Shown here: in pieces, positions 1 to 12,252 of the stretch
Layout of the letters: every line of letters begins with the position of its first letter
Numbering within the stretch: the first letter of the stretch is position 1
Source: Desmodus rotundus
Taxonomy: Eukaryota; Chordata; Mammalia; Chiroptera; Phyllostomidae
Length of the DNA stretch: 64,000 nucleotides
Reading direction: 5' to 3'
NCBI RefSeq assembly: GCF_022682495.2
Contig: NC_071396.1
Coordinates: forward strand, 23,185,735 to 23,249,734
Program-made: the position numbers and the translations under genes
Notes under the pieces: model-generated
Database searches by the model: none
The model's input: the letters and a program-made list of their open reading frames with translations, nothing else
What the model was told of the DNA's origin: nothing

Positions 1-1160
1 ACCTTACAACATAAAAACTGACTCAAAATGGATCATAAATGTAAATGTACGAGCTAAAACCATAAGACTCAGAAGAAGCTTCGTGACATTGGATTGGGCA
101 ATGATCTGTTGGCTATGACATCAAAAGCACAAGCAACAAAGAAAAAGTAGATACGTTGGACCGCATCGAACTCTAAAGCTTCTGTGCATCAAATGCCACA
201 AAGAAGTGGAAAGGCAGTCCTACGAATGGGAGGAAACATTTGCAAATCAAATCATATATTTGATAAGAGGTTACTATTCAGAATATATAAAGCACTCCTA
301 CAACTCAATACCAAATAACCTGACTTCAAAATGGGCAAAGGACTTGAATTAATCAACATTTCTTCAAAGGTGAAAAAGCTCAGGAAAGGGTACCCCAAGT
401 CACTTAGTCACAAGGACAATGCAAATAAAACCACCATGAGGCAGCATACCCAGTAAGACGACTGCTATTAAAAACAAAACGGAAAATAACAAGTGTCGGC
501 AAAAACGTGGGAAAACTGGGACGCCCACACACGCTGGTAAGCATGGGAAATGGTGCGGCCCCTGTGGAAAACAGTCCGGTGGTTCCTCACTAAGTTAAAC
601 GTAGAATGACGTACGATCCAGCGATTACATGTCTGGGAATATAACCAACAGAAATGAAAGCAAGAACTCAAACGGATATTTGTACACACACATTCACAGC
701 AACGTTATTCACAGCAGCCAAAGGGTGGGGGCAACCCAAGGGTCCATCAGGGATGGATGGATAAGCAAAGCGTGGTTTTAATACATTCCATAATGCAGTG
801 GAATATGATTTAGTCTTTTAAAAAGGGAAACAGTGACACGTTACAATGTGGATAAACCTTGACATTATGTTAAGTGAAAGAAGCCAGTCACAAAGGACAG
901 ATTCTGCTTATATAACGTAGCCAGAGTAGTCAATTCATAGAAACAGAAAATAGGGGGTGGAGGTGAGGGGAGAGGAGAGTTAATGTTTAATGGAGACAGG
1001 GTTTCAGTTTGAAATGATAAAAAAATGTTCTCAAAAAAGATAGTGGTAATAGTTACACATCCTTGTGAGTATACTTAATGGCAACAAAGTTTACACAAAA
1101 ATGGTAAGTTTTAGGTTACATGTATTTTACCACAATTTTACAAATTTTTAAATGAAACAT
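1..1160 (+). mobile_element. Truncated LINE-1, end of ORF2 plus 3' UTR
   Basis: The left edge reads like the last part of LINE-1 ORF2: the phrases around TTTGATAAGAGG at 260, AATATATAAAGCACTC at 283 and ATGGGCAAAGGACTTGAA at 331 are diagnostic. From about 700 it continues into a 3' UTR (ACAGCAGCCAAAG, TAAGTGAAAGAAGCCAG, then ACATGTATTTTACCACAATT near 1120). Many stops and indels show that it is dead. Placement in the L1M group is inferred. Confidence 0.85.
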
Positions 1161-1367
1161 TTAAGTGTATAGGACTTGTATGTTGAAAACTACCCAAGGC
1201 TGATGAACTTTTTTCAATAAGCTCTAATAAATGGAGAGGAACACTGTGTCTGTGTCTTGGAAGAAGCGACATATTAAAGATGTCAGTTCCCCCCACATTG
1301 AGCCATAATTTGTAGAGAAACTCAGCAAGACTTTTATAAGTACAGACAAGGTGATTCTAAACTTTAT

Positions 1368-1551
1368 TTTTTTTTTAATTGATTGATTTGAGAGAGAGAG
1401 AGAGAGGAAGGTGGGGAGGGACATTGATTTGTCATTCCACTTACTGATGCATTCGTTGGTTAATTCTTGCATGTGCCCTCACCGGGAATCAAACCCACAA
1501 CCTTGGTGTAAGCAGACGACGCTCCAACCAACTGAGCTGCTTGGCCAGGGC
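1368..1551 (-). mobile_element. VES-type SINE inserted in LINE-1
   Basis: Minus-strand SINE. The tRNA-like head (GCAGCTCAGTTGGTTGGAGC, then GGTTTGATTCCC) lies near 1545-1480, and the CT-rich and A-rich tail runs down to 1368. It is flanked by an 11-bp target-site duplication CTAAACTTTAT at 1357-1367 and 1552-1562, which proves retrotransposition into the older LINE-1. Confidence 0.92.
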
Positions 1552-2346
1552 CTAAACTTTATACGGAAAGGCAAACACTGTGGAGCAGCTAAAGAGACGA
1601 GTAAAGCTGCAGGAATCAGTCTGCCCAGTTCCAAGGCTACAGTAGCCAGGACTGTGGGACTGACGGAAGGATAGACTTACAGATCAATGGACAGGACAGA
1701 GAACCCAGAAACAGACCCACACAAGCACGTCCAGCTGATCTTGGACGAAAGGTACAAAGATGATTCAGTGAGGAAGAAAGAACAGGCTTTTCCACAGGGG
1801 TGCTGGAGCATGTGGCCATATTATAGGCATTTGGACCGTAAGCACAACAGTGAGCCTTGACCTTGGTCTCCTGCCTTATACAGAATGAACTCAAACCGGA
1901 CCCCAGACTTAAACATGTAACATAATGAATACTACAAAACTTACAGAAAAAAATGTAGAAGAAAATCTTCAGGATGTAGGGCTCAACAACGAGGTCTTAG
2001 GCTTGATTCTAAAAGTAGGAGCCATAAAAGGAAAAGCTGATAAAAATTTAAAATTTTCATCAATATTAAAAACTCTTGCTCTGGGAAAGACCCTGTTAAG
2101 AGGATAAAAGGACAAGCGACAGCCTGAAGGAAAATATCTGCAAAACCACCCAGCTGACAAACAACTGGTGTGTAGAATGTTTAGAGAACTCTCAAACTCA
2201 ACAGTAGAAAATAAATCAATTTTTAAATGGCCAAAAATATAAGCCACAGTTCACCAAAGAGGGTCTGCAGATGGCAAATAAGCACGTGAAGAGATATTGA
2301 ACAACATTAGCAGCTAGGGAAATGCAAATTAAAACTACAATGTGAC

Positions 2347-2573
2347 GCCCCAGCTGGTGTGACTCAGTGGACTGAGTGTTGGCCTTCGAACCAAAGGGTT
2401 GCTGGTTCGATTCCCAGTCAGAGCACATGCCTGGGTTGCAGGCCATGTCCCCAGTAGAGGGCATGAGAGAGACAACCAATTGCTGTTTCTCTCACACATC
2501 ACGTTTCTCTCCCTCTCTTTCTCTGTCCTTTTGCCTCTCTCTAAAAATAAATAAATAAAATCTTAAAAAAAAA
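2347..2573 (+). mobile_element. VES-type SINE inserted in LINE-1
   Basis: Full-length type with the head GCTGGTGTGACTCAGTGGAC, B-box-like GGTTCGATTCCCAGTCAG, the internal GCCTGGGTTGCAGGCC block, a CT-rich segment and a TAAAAATAAATAAATAAA tail. It splits the LINE-1 sequence between AATTAAAACTACAATG and AAACTACTACAACATG, which look like diverged target duplications. Confidence 0.92.
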
Positions 2574-2750
2574 CCCAAACTACTACAACATGATATCACT
2601 CCACACCTATCAGAATGACTAAAAAAAAAAATAGTGATAACAGCAAATGCTGGTTGGGAGGTGGAGAAATGGAGTCTCTGCTACACCACTGGTGGGAATG
2701 GAAACTGGCACAGCTTCTCCAGAAGAGAGTGTGGACGCCTCTGAGTGTCC

Positions 2751-3756
2751 CAGTGAGAGACTGTGAGTTGTGATTGGATGCTGTGCTAATGGAAGGCTGG
2801 GTTGTGCTGCAGGGACAAGCTACACAAAAATGTCAGTGGCTTAAACAACAAAATACATTTTGTTCCTGGGAGTGATTCAGGGATGGAGGTCGACAGAGGT
2901 TCTGTGTCCCCACATGCCGTCACCAAGGCAGGACACAGAGAGCTCAGCAAACTCTTGGAGGTTTCTGCCCCGAAGCAGCCCACACCACCTCTGCCCACAT
3001 TTCCTTGGTCCCTCCAACACCCGCTGCAAGGAGGACACAGAAGTTTTGGGATCCGAATTCAGTTCACCACAGTGTCGTCATGCACGGTCACCTCCGCTAT
3101 GACCAAGGGGGACCAGGCTTGAAACAGAGATTGCTTCATGCCCTCAGAGATAAAATATGGGCCACCCTGTCACCGACACCCCGCTTCCCACAGGGAGGGT
3201 CTCTACCACTCAGGGCTTGAGTCGAAAGAAGGAACACTTACTTATCTGCAAAGGGCTGAAGAGCCAGTTTCGCTCTTATCTGATTATTCATCAAACTTAC
3301 CTTGAGGAGAAATTAAAAGGGAACGGGGCAAGTTCTTTGGCCTAATGCTTGTCCCGTATTCTGGGCGCTTGGCTCCTGCTCTATGAAACAACTGATACAG
3401 TGATTAGGGCCTGGCGGTGGGAGGAACCTTCTCTGATCAGCCTTCCTGGGGATGGTCCGCACTCAGAGGCACAAAGGCTTGCATTCTCTCTGCAAAGCCA
3501 CAACTCCGGCACCACCCTCAGCTGGATGCTTAGAAAGCACTTTTGGATGAAGTCAATGATCAGAAAAATGTGCACTGGGGGAATTTACTTCATGGTTGTG
3601 CACAAAGAGCCTAGCAATTTCCTAAACAATTGAATCCGGGACAATAGAATGCTAGTTTCAGCCTGGCCAGATACTAAAAATAGTGGTCATGGGGACCATT
3701 TTCCCTCTGGAAGGATGCAGGCCCTGCCTGTGACCACTGCTGAAGAAGCAGCCCCT
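2751..3756. other. Unique stretch with one old interspersed repeat
   Basis: No gene was recognised. Positions about 2795-3080 resemble a common old mammalian repeat by memory, with AGTGGCTTAAACAACAAAAT near its start and GAATTCAGTTCACCACAG near its end. I cannot assign its class. The remainder to 3756 shows nothing. Confidence 0.45.
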
Positions 3757-3973
3757 GGCCCTGGCCAGGTGGCTCAGTGTGTTGGAGCATCGTCCCATAC
3801 ACCAAAAGGTTGCAGGTTCGATTCCCAGTCAGGGCACCTACAAGAAGCAACTGATGAATGTTTCTTTCTCACATCGATGTTTCTCTCCACCTCTTCTTCT
3901 CTCCATTTCTCTCTCTCTAAAATCAATAAAAACAAATCCTCGAGTGAGAATTTTTCGAAAATATTTAAAAGAA
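3757..3973 (+). mobile_element. VES-type SINE
   Basis: Head CTGGCCAGGTGGCTCAGTGT, B box GGTTCGATTCCCAGTCAG, CT-rich body, and tail AAAATCAATAAAAAC. It is of the ACACCAAAAGGTTGCAGG / CAAGAAGCAACTGATGAATG type. The flanks AAGAAGCAGCCC (left) and AAGAAGTAGCCC (right) form a slightly diverged target duplication. Confidence 0.92.
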
Positions 3974-3985
3974 AGAAGTAGCCCA

Positions 3986-4454
3986 TGGGTAGCCATGATT
4001 TCTCATGTGGCCCTTCCCACCCTGTTGGCCAAGAGGTCCAAGTGGCACCAGCCCAGTGACAATGGTTCTTTAGGCTGATCTTCCACTTTTGACCTAATTA
4101 AAAAGGTAAGCTGGTTCCATCCAACCCCACTTCTCAGGAATATGAACGAAGAAATGCTTAGGGAAAAAAAAAGCAATTAGCCAAAGAAAACCAAAATGTC
4201 ACAATGGTGGGCCACGAGCAAGTGTAAGTTACCAGAGAGTAAAACCCAAGCTGAGCAGAGGGAGCAGGAGGACAGAGGGAGGCAGGGCTGTCAGAGAGGA
4301 GCCTGGGTCCCCGTGTGAAACCGGCACAGGCGGCCGAGGAGCTGCCCTGGGCTGCTCTGAGCCTCAGCCTGGGGCCCCCTCCGCCTCTCAACACCGCTGA
4401 ACACCACGTTTTCCCAAACAAGACTCTCTCTGGGAGGCATTCTTTTATGTGTGT
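3986..4454. other. Unique sequence, nothing recognised
   Basis: GC-rich towards 4250-4420. Short open frames only. No repeat or RNA gene was recognised. Confidence 0.5.
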
Positions 4455-4715
4455 GTTTTTTTTTTCTTCAGCTTTTGAATTCCAGTTAACATTCAATATT
4501 ATTTTGTATTAGTTTCAGGTGTACAGCATAGCAGTGAGACAACCCTACGTGTACTTTACAAAGTGGGCCCCCGGTAGTTCCAGTCCCCACCTGACAGCAC
4601 GCAGAGTTACTACAATATCATTGACAGCGTTTCCCAGGCTGTGCTTTACGTCCCTGTGACTGCTTTGTAACTAGCAGTCTGTACTTCTCGGTACCCTCCC
4701 TTGTCCACCCCGCCC
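4455..4715 (-). mobile_element. LINE-1 3' UTR fragment
   Basis: The plus strand reads as the reverse complement of a LINE-1 3' UTR: TTAGTTTCAGGTGTACAGCA at 4509, then the AGAGTTACTACAATATCATT and GTGCTTTACGTCCCTGTGAC blocks. The TTTTTTTTTCTTC at its left would be the complement of the element's A tail. Confidence 0.8.
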
Positions 4716-6656
4716 CTCCCCAATGCCCCTCTGGTGCCAGCTGCTCACACACCTCTTTCCTACTTTACTACAAATTAAAGCACAGCCTGCTTCCTCTAAG
4801 TCTACCAGAGGGATCAGAAATCTGCTCTTCTCACCGCCTCCCCCACCCTCCGAAAACTCCAGTCGATAGCCAGGGTCAATCCGGCATGATCCCACCGCCC
4901 ACAGCCCCCGTCAGATAAAGAGGGCCGGCCTCTGGGACACACAGAACCGTCTCGGTCAGGTGCAGCTACAGCCCGACAACCTCTGCCTGCAGACCATTAG
5001 AGCTTCTCTCGTCTCAGGGTCCACCCCAGTGAGCCCCATTAACTTCGGCACCAGCAAGGACAAAACAAGCCTGCCTCCAGCTCTGTCCAGGTAACAACCT
5101 CCCTGGGCCCCAGGGTTCCATCAGCAAAACAAGGGATGGACTGGAACAGCTGATCCGAATGAGGCACCAGAGAATCCAGAAGAGCTCTGGGCGGGGGGCT
5201 GGGGAGCCGCCCTGAAGCTGAGGTCCGGGCCGCCTGACCCCCATCTTTAATAGAAGCAGGCCCACTTTGACCCCTTCCTCACACTGGCCTTCGTGCGCAG
5301 AATAGAATGGAATGGAAGGAATGCTCCCATTGCTGAAAATGACTGAAATCTATTGGCCTACCTGTTTCCTACATCCCCCTGAGCAGCTTCTGTTTGTCTG
5401 CAGCAAAGCATTTGGTATTCTAGGAGCAGCTCTTTCTGCAACACTCTGCAGATGCACAGGACTTCAGGCTGAAACTTACATCCAGGGGATCTGATCTGGG
5501 AGGTGGGGAGCCGGGAAAGGATCTCAAGCCCGGGGCCCTTCTGCCGAGGGTAAGCCCAGCCTGTGATGGGGGCAAGGGGGCTACATTTGTTTGATAGCAG
5601 CTGGTCTTCCTCCCTAGACTGTGAGTGAGTTGCCTCTCGATATTTATTCTCTTCTTCAGTAACAGAATCCCATTATGTAACTCAGCACATGCCACCCAGA
5701 ATAAGAGACATTTCCCAGCCAGCTTGTAGCCACAAGGCGCCGAGTGGCTAAGTCGCAGACAAGGGGATGGAAGCGGAGTGATGTCTGGGACTTTGGGGAT
5801 GCTACTGCAAGACGAGGACAGTGTGTGACACCCCGTGGCCATCTCATACCACGAAGACCGGGGCTAGAATGACAGAAGGACAAGAGAGCGGGAGCCTGGG
5901 TCCCTAACGACTTTAAAGACACTTGTCAGCCTGGAGTATACCTACAGACTCTCAATGTGCCAGAGCCACAGGCTTTAATCTTGTTTAAACCACCACTATT
6001 TTGAGTGTGAGGCCACATTCAGTTCGACCCAACCTGTTAAATAATGGATATGCTGGAGCAGCACACAACAGGGAACAGAACCTAAAATGCAGCAATTATT
6101 GTCAGGAGGGGTCAGACGGCAGCTGACACGGACACAGACTGTGAGCTGAAACGTGGGTGAGCCTTGTTACGCTGTGGCAAACTTTCGGGAAAGCCGTCAC
6201 CTGTGGTCCCTTGGGTAAGGACCACAGACTGAGTTCTGGGCATAGAAGTGCTGGGGGGCGACTCTGGGAATTGGCAGGTGGCAACTGTGAGGGCTTTGCA
6301 ATGGGCCCAGGCCAGAGTGCATTTCCCAGAACGCCTTCCCTCTGGGTGTCCCTTACAGTGGGCCACTGGAGAGATTTCCGGGTGCTTTGGAGGGAGGCAG
6401 GGGCAGCGGCGGTTTTGAGGCTCACACGTGTCATCACTGATGGCTCACCTCATCAGTGTGAAGCAGCAGCGGATCTGCCTTGACCTGGATGCTCCTTCAG
6501 AGGGTCCATCTCTGGTGTCATGGGCGCCCAGCCCACACAGGATGCCCAGTGACCAGCACCCTGCTTTGCTGTCCCCACCTTGGGATTATTGATTTTTGAA
6601 CAAAGAGCCCTGCATTTTCACTTCACACTGAGTCCAATAATTTAAGTAGCCAGTCC

Positions 6657-6660
<4 letters not shown>
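4716..6660. other. Unique sequence, nothing recognised
   Basis: About 1.9 kb without a recognisable gene or repeat. Open frames reach 140 codons (minus strand, 5842-5420) but lack family resemblance and sit in GC-rich DNA, so I do not call them. Confidence 0.5.

Positions 6661-6709
<49 letters not shown>
6661..6709. repeat. (AG)n microsatellite
   Basis: About 24 perfect GA dinucleotides in a row in otherwise unique sequence. It is probably length-polymorphic. Confidence 0.97.
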
Positions 6710-6710
<1 letters not shown>

Positions 6711-8243
6711 CTGAGCTCAGCACAGCCTGGGGCAGAGAAGGTAAGAAGACAGCAAAGCTCAGAGGGAGGGGGAGGACTGTCTGCCTGCAGCCTCTGCTTT
6801 TGCACCCTCAACAGAAGTATGACAAGTGGCAGCCAGAAAACAGCCATTCAGAGGACATGAGATGGTGACCTTCACATAAAGGCAGTGAGCCCACTGTCAA
6901 GGACAGTAACCTTCACGCCGAGGGCCACTGTTGCAGGTGGTCTCCAACCCAAGACTTTAAGATGCAGGGCAGAGCAAAAATCAAGAGGCAAGAGTCTTCA
7001 GGCTTAAAAACTCTATGGACAAGATCTTCAATATTATTCACAAAGAGAACTAATTGGAAGAAAATGAACTAAAATGCTACTAGGTTTTTCTCAGAGAAAT
7101 GTCATTTTAAAGAAATCACAATCTGGCTGCCAACAGCCTGTGCAGATTCAAGCCGAGGAGCAGAGCCCTGGACCACAGAAGAAAAGGGATGAGAAAGAGC
7201 TCGTTGGGGGCTGAGGGGGGCAGAGGTAGAGGCAGGGCTTCCTGGGAGGCTCAGCAGGGACCTCTGGGATCTCACCAGCGAGCACCACTCTCCCCTTCTC
7301 TCAACACGCGTTTGGTTTCTGCTCTTCCTGTGCCTGCTCCACCACTACCGTTTTGATGAGGGCGGACACTTGTCTTTTCGTTTGTAGGCAACATCTCGAG
7401 CTGACGGGACCCTCGGAGTCCCAGAGGAAGGCCGTGCTCCTCCAGGACCCTCAGGTGGACTGCGAATGGGGAGGAGGCCCTGGGTGCTCAGCTGGCCCTC
7501 CTATCACCTTTCCGTTCTTTCTTAGGGACAAAATCCTGATGCCAGCTTAGCACGCTGGGCCCAAGATTGAAGGTCGCCTTCATCTGCTTTCTAGTGGTGA
7601 CGCGTGGCCATTTGATTCAATTCCGTGTACACCACAGAAGGGTTGTGAGGGACCATATCAACCACTCAGCCAAGAAGTAGTGATGGTGAATGTCGGTACC
7701 CGTGTCAGAAGGGGAGTTTACATGGATGAACCCAATGGTCCTTTAACCCTGAGATGCTGGCCTTGGACTTCTGCATAGCAGGTGGGGGGCAGGTCCTCAC
7801 AGAGCCATTCTGGAAAGTACCACTGGTAGAAGCTAAAGGGCTGGCGATGCTTTGCTTTGCTTTGTGAAAGCACAGAAAAGCGCTGAGCCCCCCGTTACCT
7901 GCCCATCTCCAAGGCAGGTCTTCTGTGCCTGTTGCCCGTGGCCAGGTCATCCTCGCAGAGGGCCCACGTCAGCGCTGCTACCCCTGGAACCCCTGGCACC
8001 TCTCCTGCCCAACCCCGGGTCAGTGCCACTAATTACTTTCTGCTGTGCTGATTAAATAATTGATGTGACATATACAAACGTCCGCCTGATCTTTCAACTG
8101 ACCCTGAATCATTCAGTGATTCAGAATCTTCAAGGCACTGTCCTGTTCCTTCTGAATTCCTGCTGCGGAGCCCAGTGCAGGGTCCCCTGTTGCTGCTCGG
8201 CGAATGTCAGTTTCAGGGTGGCTCTCTGCCGTTCCAGCTGTCA
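6710..8243. other. Unique sequence, nothing recognised
   Basis: No gene, RNA or clear repeat. There is a small TTTGC triplication near 7850 only. Confidence 0.5.
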
Positions 8244-8265
8244 CTCCTCCTCCTCCTCCTCCTCC
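8244..8265. repeat. (CTC)n trinucleotide run
   Basis: Seven CTC units in tandem, in a GC-rich stretch. Confidence 0.9.
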
Positions 8266-8745
8266 CTTGCAGGTGGGGGTGGGATGGCGGGGTCCTGAAG
8301 TTTGCAGGGCCTGCCCCACCGCCTCTCCCAGCAGGCTGGGAATAGCCTGGCTCTTATCAGCGGCAGCCAGGCAGCCCTGGGCTGGCTCCCAGCCCCCGGC
8401 AAACTGCCTCCACACAGCGATCACACCTTCTGTAATTCACACATCACAGTTGTGCCTACGTTTACATTGCTGCTCTCTCACCAACTTCATCGTCTTGTTA
8501 TGACAAAGCCTACAAACTTCAACTAATTAAAAACAATCCAGTGAGCAGAGGGAGGGAGTCCTGGCACGTGGTTCACGTTTATGCTTTCTCAGCGATGCCG
8601 TGGACACCCCAAGAGTCTGTGCTGTGTCAGAGCCCAGAGGAGTAGTCACGGGACATTTGAGGTCACTAATGGGTAGTTACAGGTGAGGAAGATGAAGGTC
8701 TTTTCCTTAATCACCAAGCATTTTCTCACCTACTCTGTGTGCGCC

Positions 8746-8806
8746 CAGCACTGTGCCCATCCAGCACTGTGCCCACCCAGCACCATGCCCACCCAGCACC
8801 ATGCAG
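8746..8806 (+). repeat. 16-bp tandem repeat, 3.8 copies
   Basis: Units CAGCACTGTGCCCATC, CAGCACTGTGCCCACC, CAGCACCATGCCCACC and a partial CAGCACCATGCAG follow one another without gaps. The step-wise base changes indicate unit-by-unit duplication. Confidence 0.95.
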
Positions 8807-11800
8807 AACGGGGAGTCCTAAGATATGAGCCTCTCTCTCAAGAGGCTTCGATACTAGCTCAAAACAAAACAAAAACAGATACAAAGATATAAGAAAAGAA
8901 CTAAAGTGCATGGTAATGACAATATATGGAGTAAAAGCTGAAAAGGGATTAAAAATGGTGCTTCGAGGAGAGATGGAAGAGGACAGTGCCCACATCCCAG
9001 CATTCTCGGGGGCGGAGCTATCATTCTAACGCGCACCTATTTGGCAGATGGGAAATAGAAGTTCAATGTCGATGAAAGATTGTACAGCCACCACTCCATC
9101 CAGGGCCTCCAGCTATGAGACCTCTGTCCTTTCACAGACATGTCAGAAGTTTAAATAGTTGCTCTTCATGCTAGCGGGGAAGGGTAAGAATAGTTTCCGC
9201 CTTCTCTGCCAAGGTAGCCAGGTTTCTGGAATCTGCATTTACTGAGTGGGCAAGCTGCATTTGCCAGCTCATGGGAGCCAGTGTCTTTGCCCACTGTGCA
9301 AACTGCTCCCACTTGACGCCCTGTCAGCCCCACCCTGGGGAGGGTCCTGAGGAAGCAGCCCCTTGGCCGCTTTCGCCCTTCTCTGCAATTTTCTTGTCCC
9401 CAAAGGAAACTTCCATGGGTTGGGCCAAGCAGATGGGATCCATCTTGTGAGTCCCACCGAGCAGACAACCCTATTTCTGAGCTCTCCCTGAGTTCTGTCC
9501 CATCATCTACCCGGCGATGTCTAGAGTGACAAGGGCAGGTGCTGGACATTCAGGGGTGGACGGGACTATGGGGACAAATGGGCTGATTCATCCGGCTGTG
9601 ACGGAAAATGGTGCGAATCTGTTTTCAAAATCTGTGGTCAGGGTGTCCTATTTTTTCCCCAATATTTTTCCCCTAAAAAATAGTGGCAGCTAAAACCTTT
9701 CCTTGCATTCAAGGTTTTTATAAGGGCTCTAATCAAAACCATTCTCACTATAGAGCCTTTCAACTGATTAACTTTTACAAAAGCTTGTGTCCAAGGGCAA
9801 TTCAAGATGCGTTGGCATCAGCTGAGTGTCTGAAATTGTCCTCTTTTCCCTCACGCATGTAACAAAAACTTACACTGCATGTTCCACGGGTACAAAACAA
9901 ATTACACGTAATAGGAAATAAAGAGGAACCGCCGTGGAATTGGCATCGCACATTAAAAGGAAAATATGACAGAGCGGGCTCCGTGAAAAGGCTCACTTCT
10001 TGGAGCACATTTCTTTTTCATGGGTTTTTATTATTCAGGAGCTTCAGGTTCAATCGCTGTGCTTCCGCCTCTCATAGGTGGCCAGGGTCTTCTCCGAGGA
10101 AGAAGAGGGGAGGACCCCCACTCACACTCTGCCTGAAACCATGTGTTAAAAAAACAAACATGTTTTCATGAACTTTGCGAGGAGCCAAGATGAAACGCAG
10201 AAACTTACAGAACAGAAACCCCCTGCCTATCTGTACAATAACTTGGGTTAGAACTTTTCAACTCAGATGTTCTCGGTACGTTAAACTTCTAGATTATTCC
10301 AGGCACTTTTTTTTTTCTAGATTATTCTATGTACTTTAGAATTGAAACACCATCAACAAAGTGTTAAGCCAGGATCGGAAAAAATCTTGGCAAACCGAAT
10401 AGATGTCCCTGAGTGAATTTCCCCAAAGCCTTGGAGAAAGAAGGGAGTGGGGCGGGGGGAGAGGGTCTTCTCTCCCGGCCTTGGATGGATTAATCTTACG
10501 GTTTGCTTCTCTGAGCGAGTCTGTGCTGCCTTGGGCCACAGGACGACCACGGCCGTTCTCAGGCAGATTCGACCTCCCAGCCAAGGTATCCAGCACTCAG
10601 GATGGCTTCTGTGTCTGGTCTCATAGGACATTTATTATTCCCGGAGCAGAAGGCCTAAAAGCACAGGCTGGAGATGGAAAATGAGGCAGCACAGCATGCC
10701 GCCTCTTTCTCCTTACACAAGTTGTCTGAATGTCTGAGCCCCCGGCTGATTTTAATGGAACTTTTTCCTTTTTACAGGGCATTATACTTGGTGTGATGGG
10801 GACAAAAATGATAATGTTGCCGCTGCTTTTAAAGGCCTTTGGTACAGAAGAAAACTTTACATAAAAGTCCAGGATTTGATAAAATACAAACGGAACACCC
10901 AAAAAACACCACTTTGCCGTTCGCTCTGCCCCCTCCTCACTTCTCGCTCCTCTCTAGCCCACTCCTGGCCCTGTGGTCAAAGCCTGCAGGAATCATTCAG
11001 CGCCACGGGACAGAGGAACAGGACAGAAAGACTGGGCTTAGGAAGCAGGAGGCTCAGGACCTGCCTCGACGGAACCCAGCACAGGCTTGCTGGTCCTGGC
11101 ACGTGGTCCAGCGACCGTGGGCCCAGCTCAGAAGTGGTTTGCCGGGCAATTCCGGGATAAGCTCCCTGCGGTCCGAAGGTTCCCTGTACTTAAATGTCAA
11201 ACCCACCCTTGTGTCAGGCCCTTGTAACGAAAGGATTAACAGGCTCAACCATCCATTCCTTCATTCGTTCATTCAACAAATGTCTGTTAAGCACTGATTA
11301 TAATTTTTAAATGGAAAAAAACATGGAGGAAAAGAAAGACATAAGCTATTATAATCACATAGAAATAAGGTACAGCAGTATCAGTCAGAATCCACAGTTG
11401 CAAACAGAACTATCCACTGAGCCTTGTTTCAAAAGGAAGGGACTTATTGCAGGATGTGAGGGGTTTGCAGACTTGGCAACTGGGAATAGGCCCCAGCATC
11501 CGGCAGGGCTGCTCCAGCAAGGCCCGTCCAAGCCCCCGGCAGCACCCACTGATTCATCTGTATCACCAAACATTCTCCTGTCCCCGGAACGATTAGAAGC
11601 AGACACCAAGCATCACGTCATCCCACCTGTAACTGTATCAATCAGTAGCTCAAAAACAGGGGTCAGTGGGAAAGGGCCAGATAAGGTCTCCACCGTAACT
11701 CCTCCAATCTCCCACCATGGTGCGGAAGCAGCTGCAGACCCTGCGTCACCCAGGGGCAGCTGTGTTCCCATCAACTTTATTACACAACAGGCTGGGGCCG

Positions 11801-11856
11801 GATCTGGCCCATAAGCCAGAGTTTGACAAACTCTGCTCTAACAGATATGCACGTCT
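8807..11856. other. Unique sequence, largely unannotated
   Basis: Three kilobases without a recognisable gene. A 20-bp imperfect direct duplication of TTCTAGATTATTC lies near 10287-10335. Around 11240-11300 the ATTCATTCAACAAATGTCTG-like text recalls the 3' end of MIR/L2 elements, but it is too short to call. Confidence 0.45.
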
Positions 11857-12026
11857 GCCCTGACCGGTGTGGCTCCCTTGGTCGGACGTCATCCCGCAAA
11901 GCAAAATGGGGCGTGTGCTAGAGGCACCCAGCAGGTGTTTCTCTCACACACCAATGTTTGTCCCCCTCTCTCCCTCCCGCCCCTTCCTCTAAAAATAAAT
12001 AAATAAAATATTTTTAAATAATAAAA
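11857..12026 (+). mobile_element. Internally deleted VES-type SINE
   Basis: The head CCTGACCGGTGTGGCTC and the CT-rich plus TAAAAATAAATAAATAAA tail are present. The B-box region and central block are deleted or replaced (CAAAGCAAAATGGGGCG). Confidence 0.8.
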
Positions 12027-12081
12027 GACAAGCACTGTTTTCTTTAGTGCAAAAAAAATTGTTCATATAGAAATCTTTTCT

Positions 12082-12252
12082 TGACCTGGCCAAGTAGCTC
12101 AGTTGATTCGAATGTTATCCCAACACGCCAAGGTTGTAGGCTTGATCCCCAGTCAGGGCACATATAAGAATCAACCAATAAATGCATAAATAAGTGGAAC
12201 AACAAATTGATGTCTCTCCCTGTCTGTCTAAAAATCAATACATTTTAAAAAT
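12082..12252 (+). mobile_element. VES-type SINE, short subtype
   Basis: Head CCTGGCCAAGTAGCTCAGTT, CCAAGGTTGTAGGCTTGATC, then AACCAATAAATGCATAAATA and GTGGAACAACAAATTGATG. It is the second of two SINEs in the same orientation, separated by about 55 bp. Confidence 0.9.

Larger units (their letters stand above)
1190..2750 (+). mobile_element. Second LINE-1 fragment, ORF2 C-terminal part
   Basis: Degraded ORF2 from the segment AATAAATGGAGAGG (1227), through GCTACAGTAGCCAGGAC (1637) and GATCAATGG (1682), to GGAAATGCAAATTAAAACTA (2318) and the CACTGGTGGGAATGGAAAC block (2687). It is interrupted by two SINEs, at 1368-1551 and 2347-2573. It lies head-to-tail behind the fragment at the left edge. 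No intact frame remains. Confidence 0.85.

Noticed and set aside
3780..3840. tRNA genes suggested by A/B-box-like sequences
   Set aside because: Each such match lies at the head of a VES SINE with CT-rich body and A-rich tail, so they are SINE heads and not tRNA genes.
6661..6709. Possible CRISPR-like or regular array
   Set aside because: It is a plain dinucleotide microsatellite. No repeat-spacer structure exists anywhere in the window.
11311..11814. Plus-strand open frame of 167 codons
   Set aside because: The text around 11385-11460 resembles an old interspersed repeat, and the translation has no recognisable domain.
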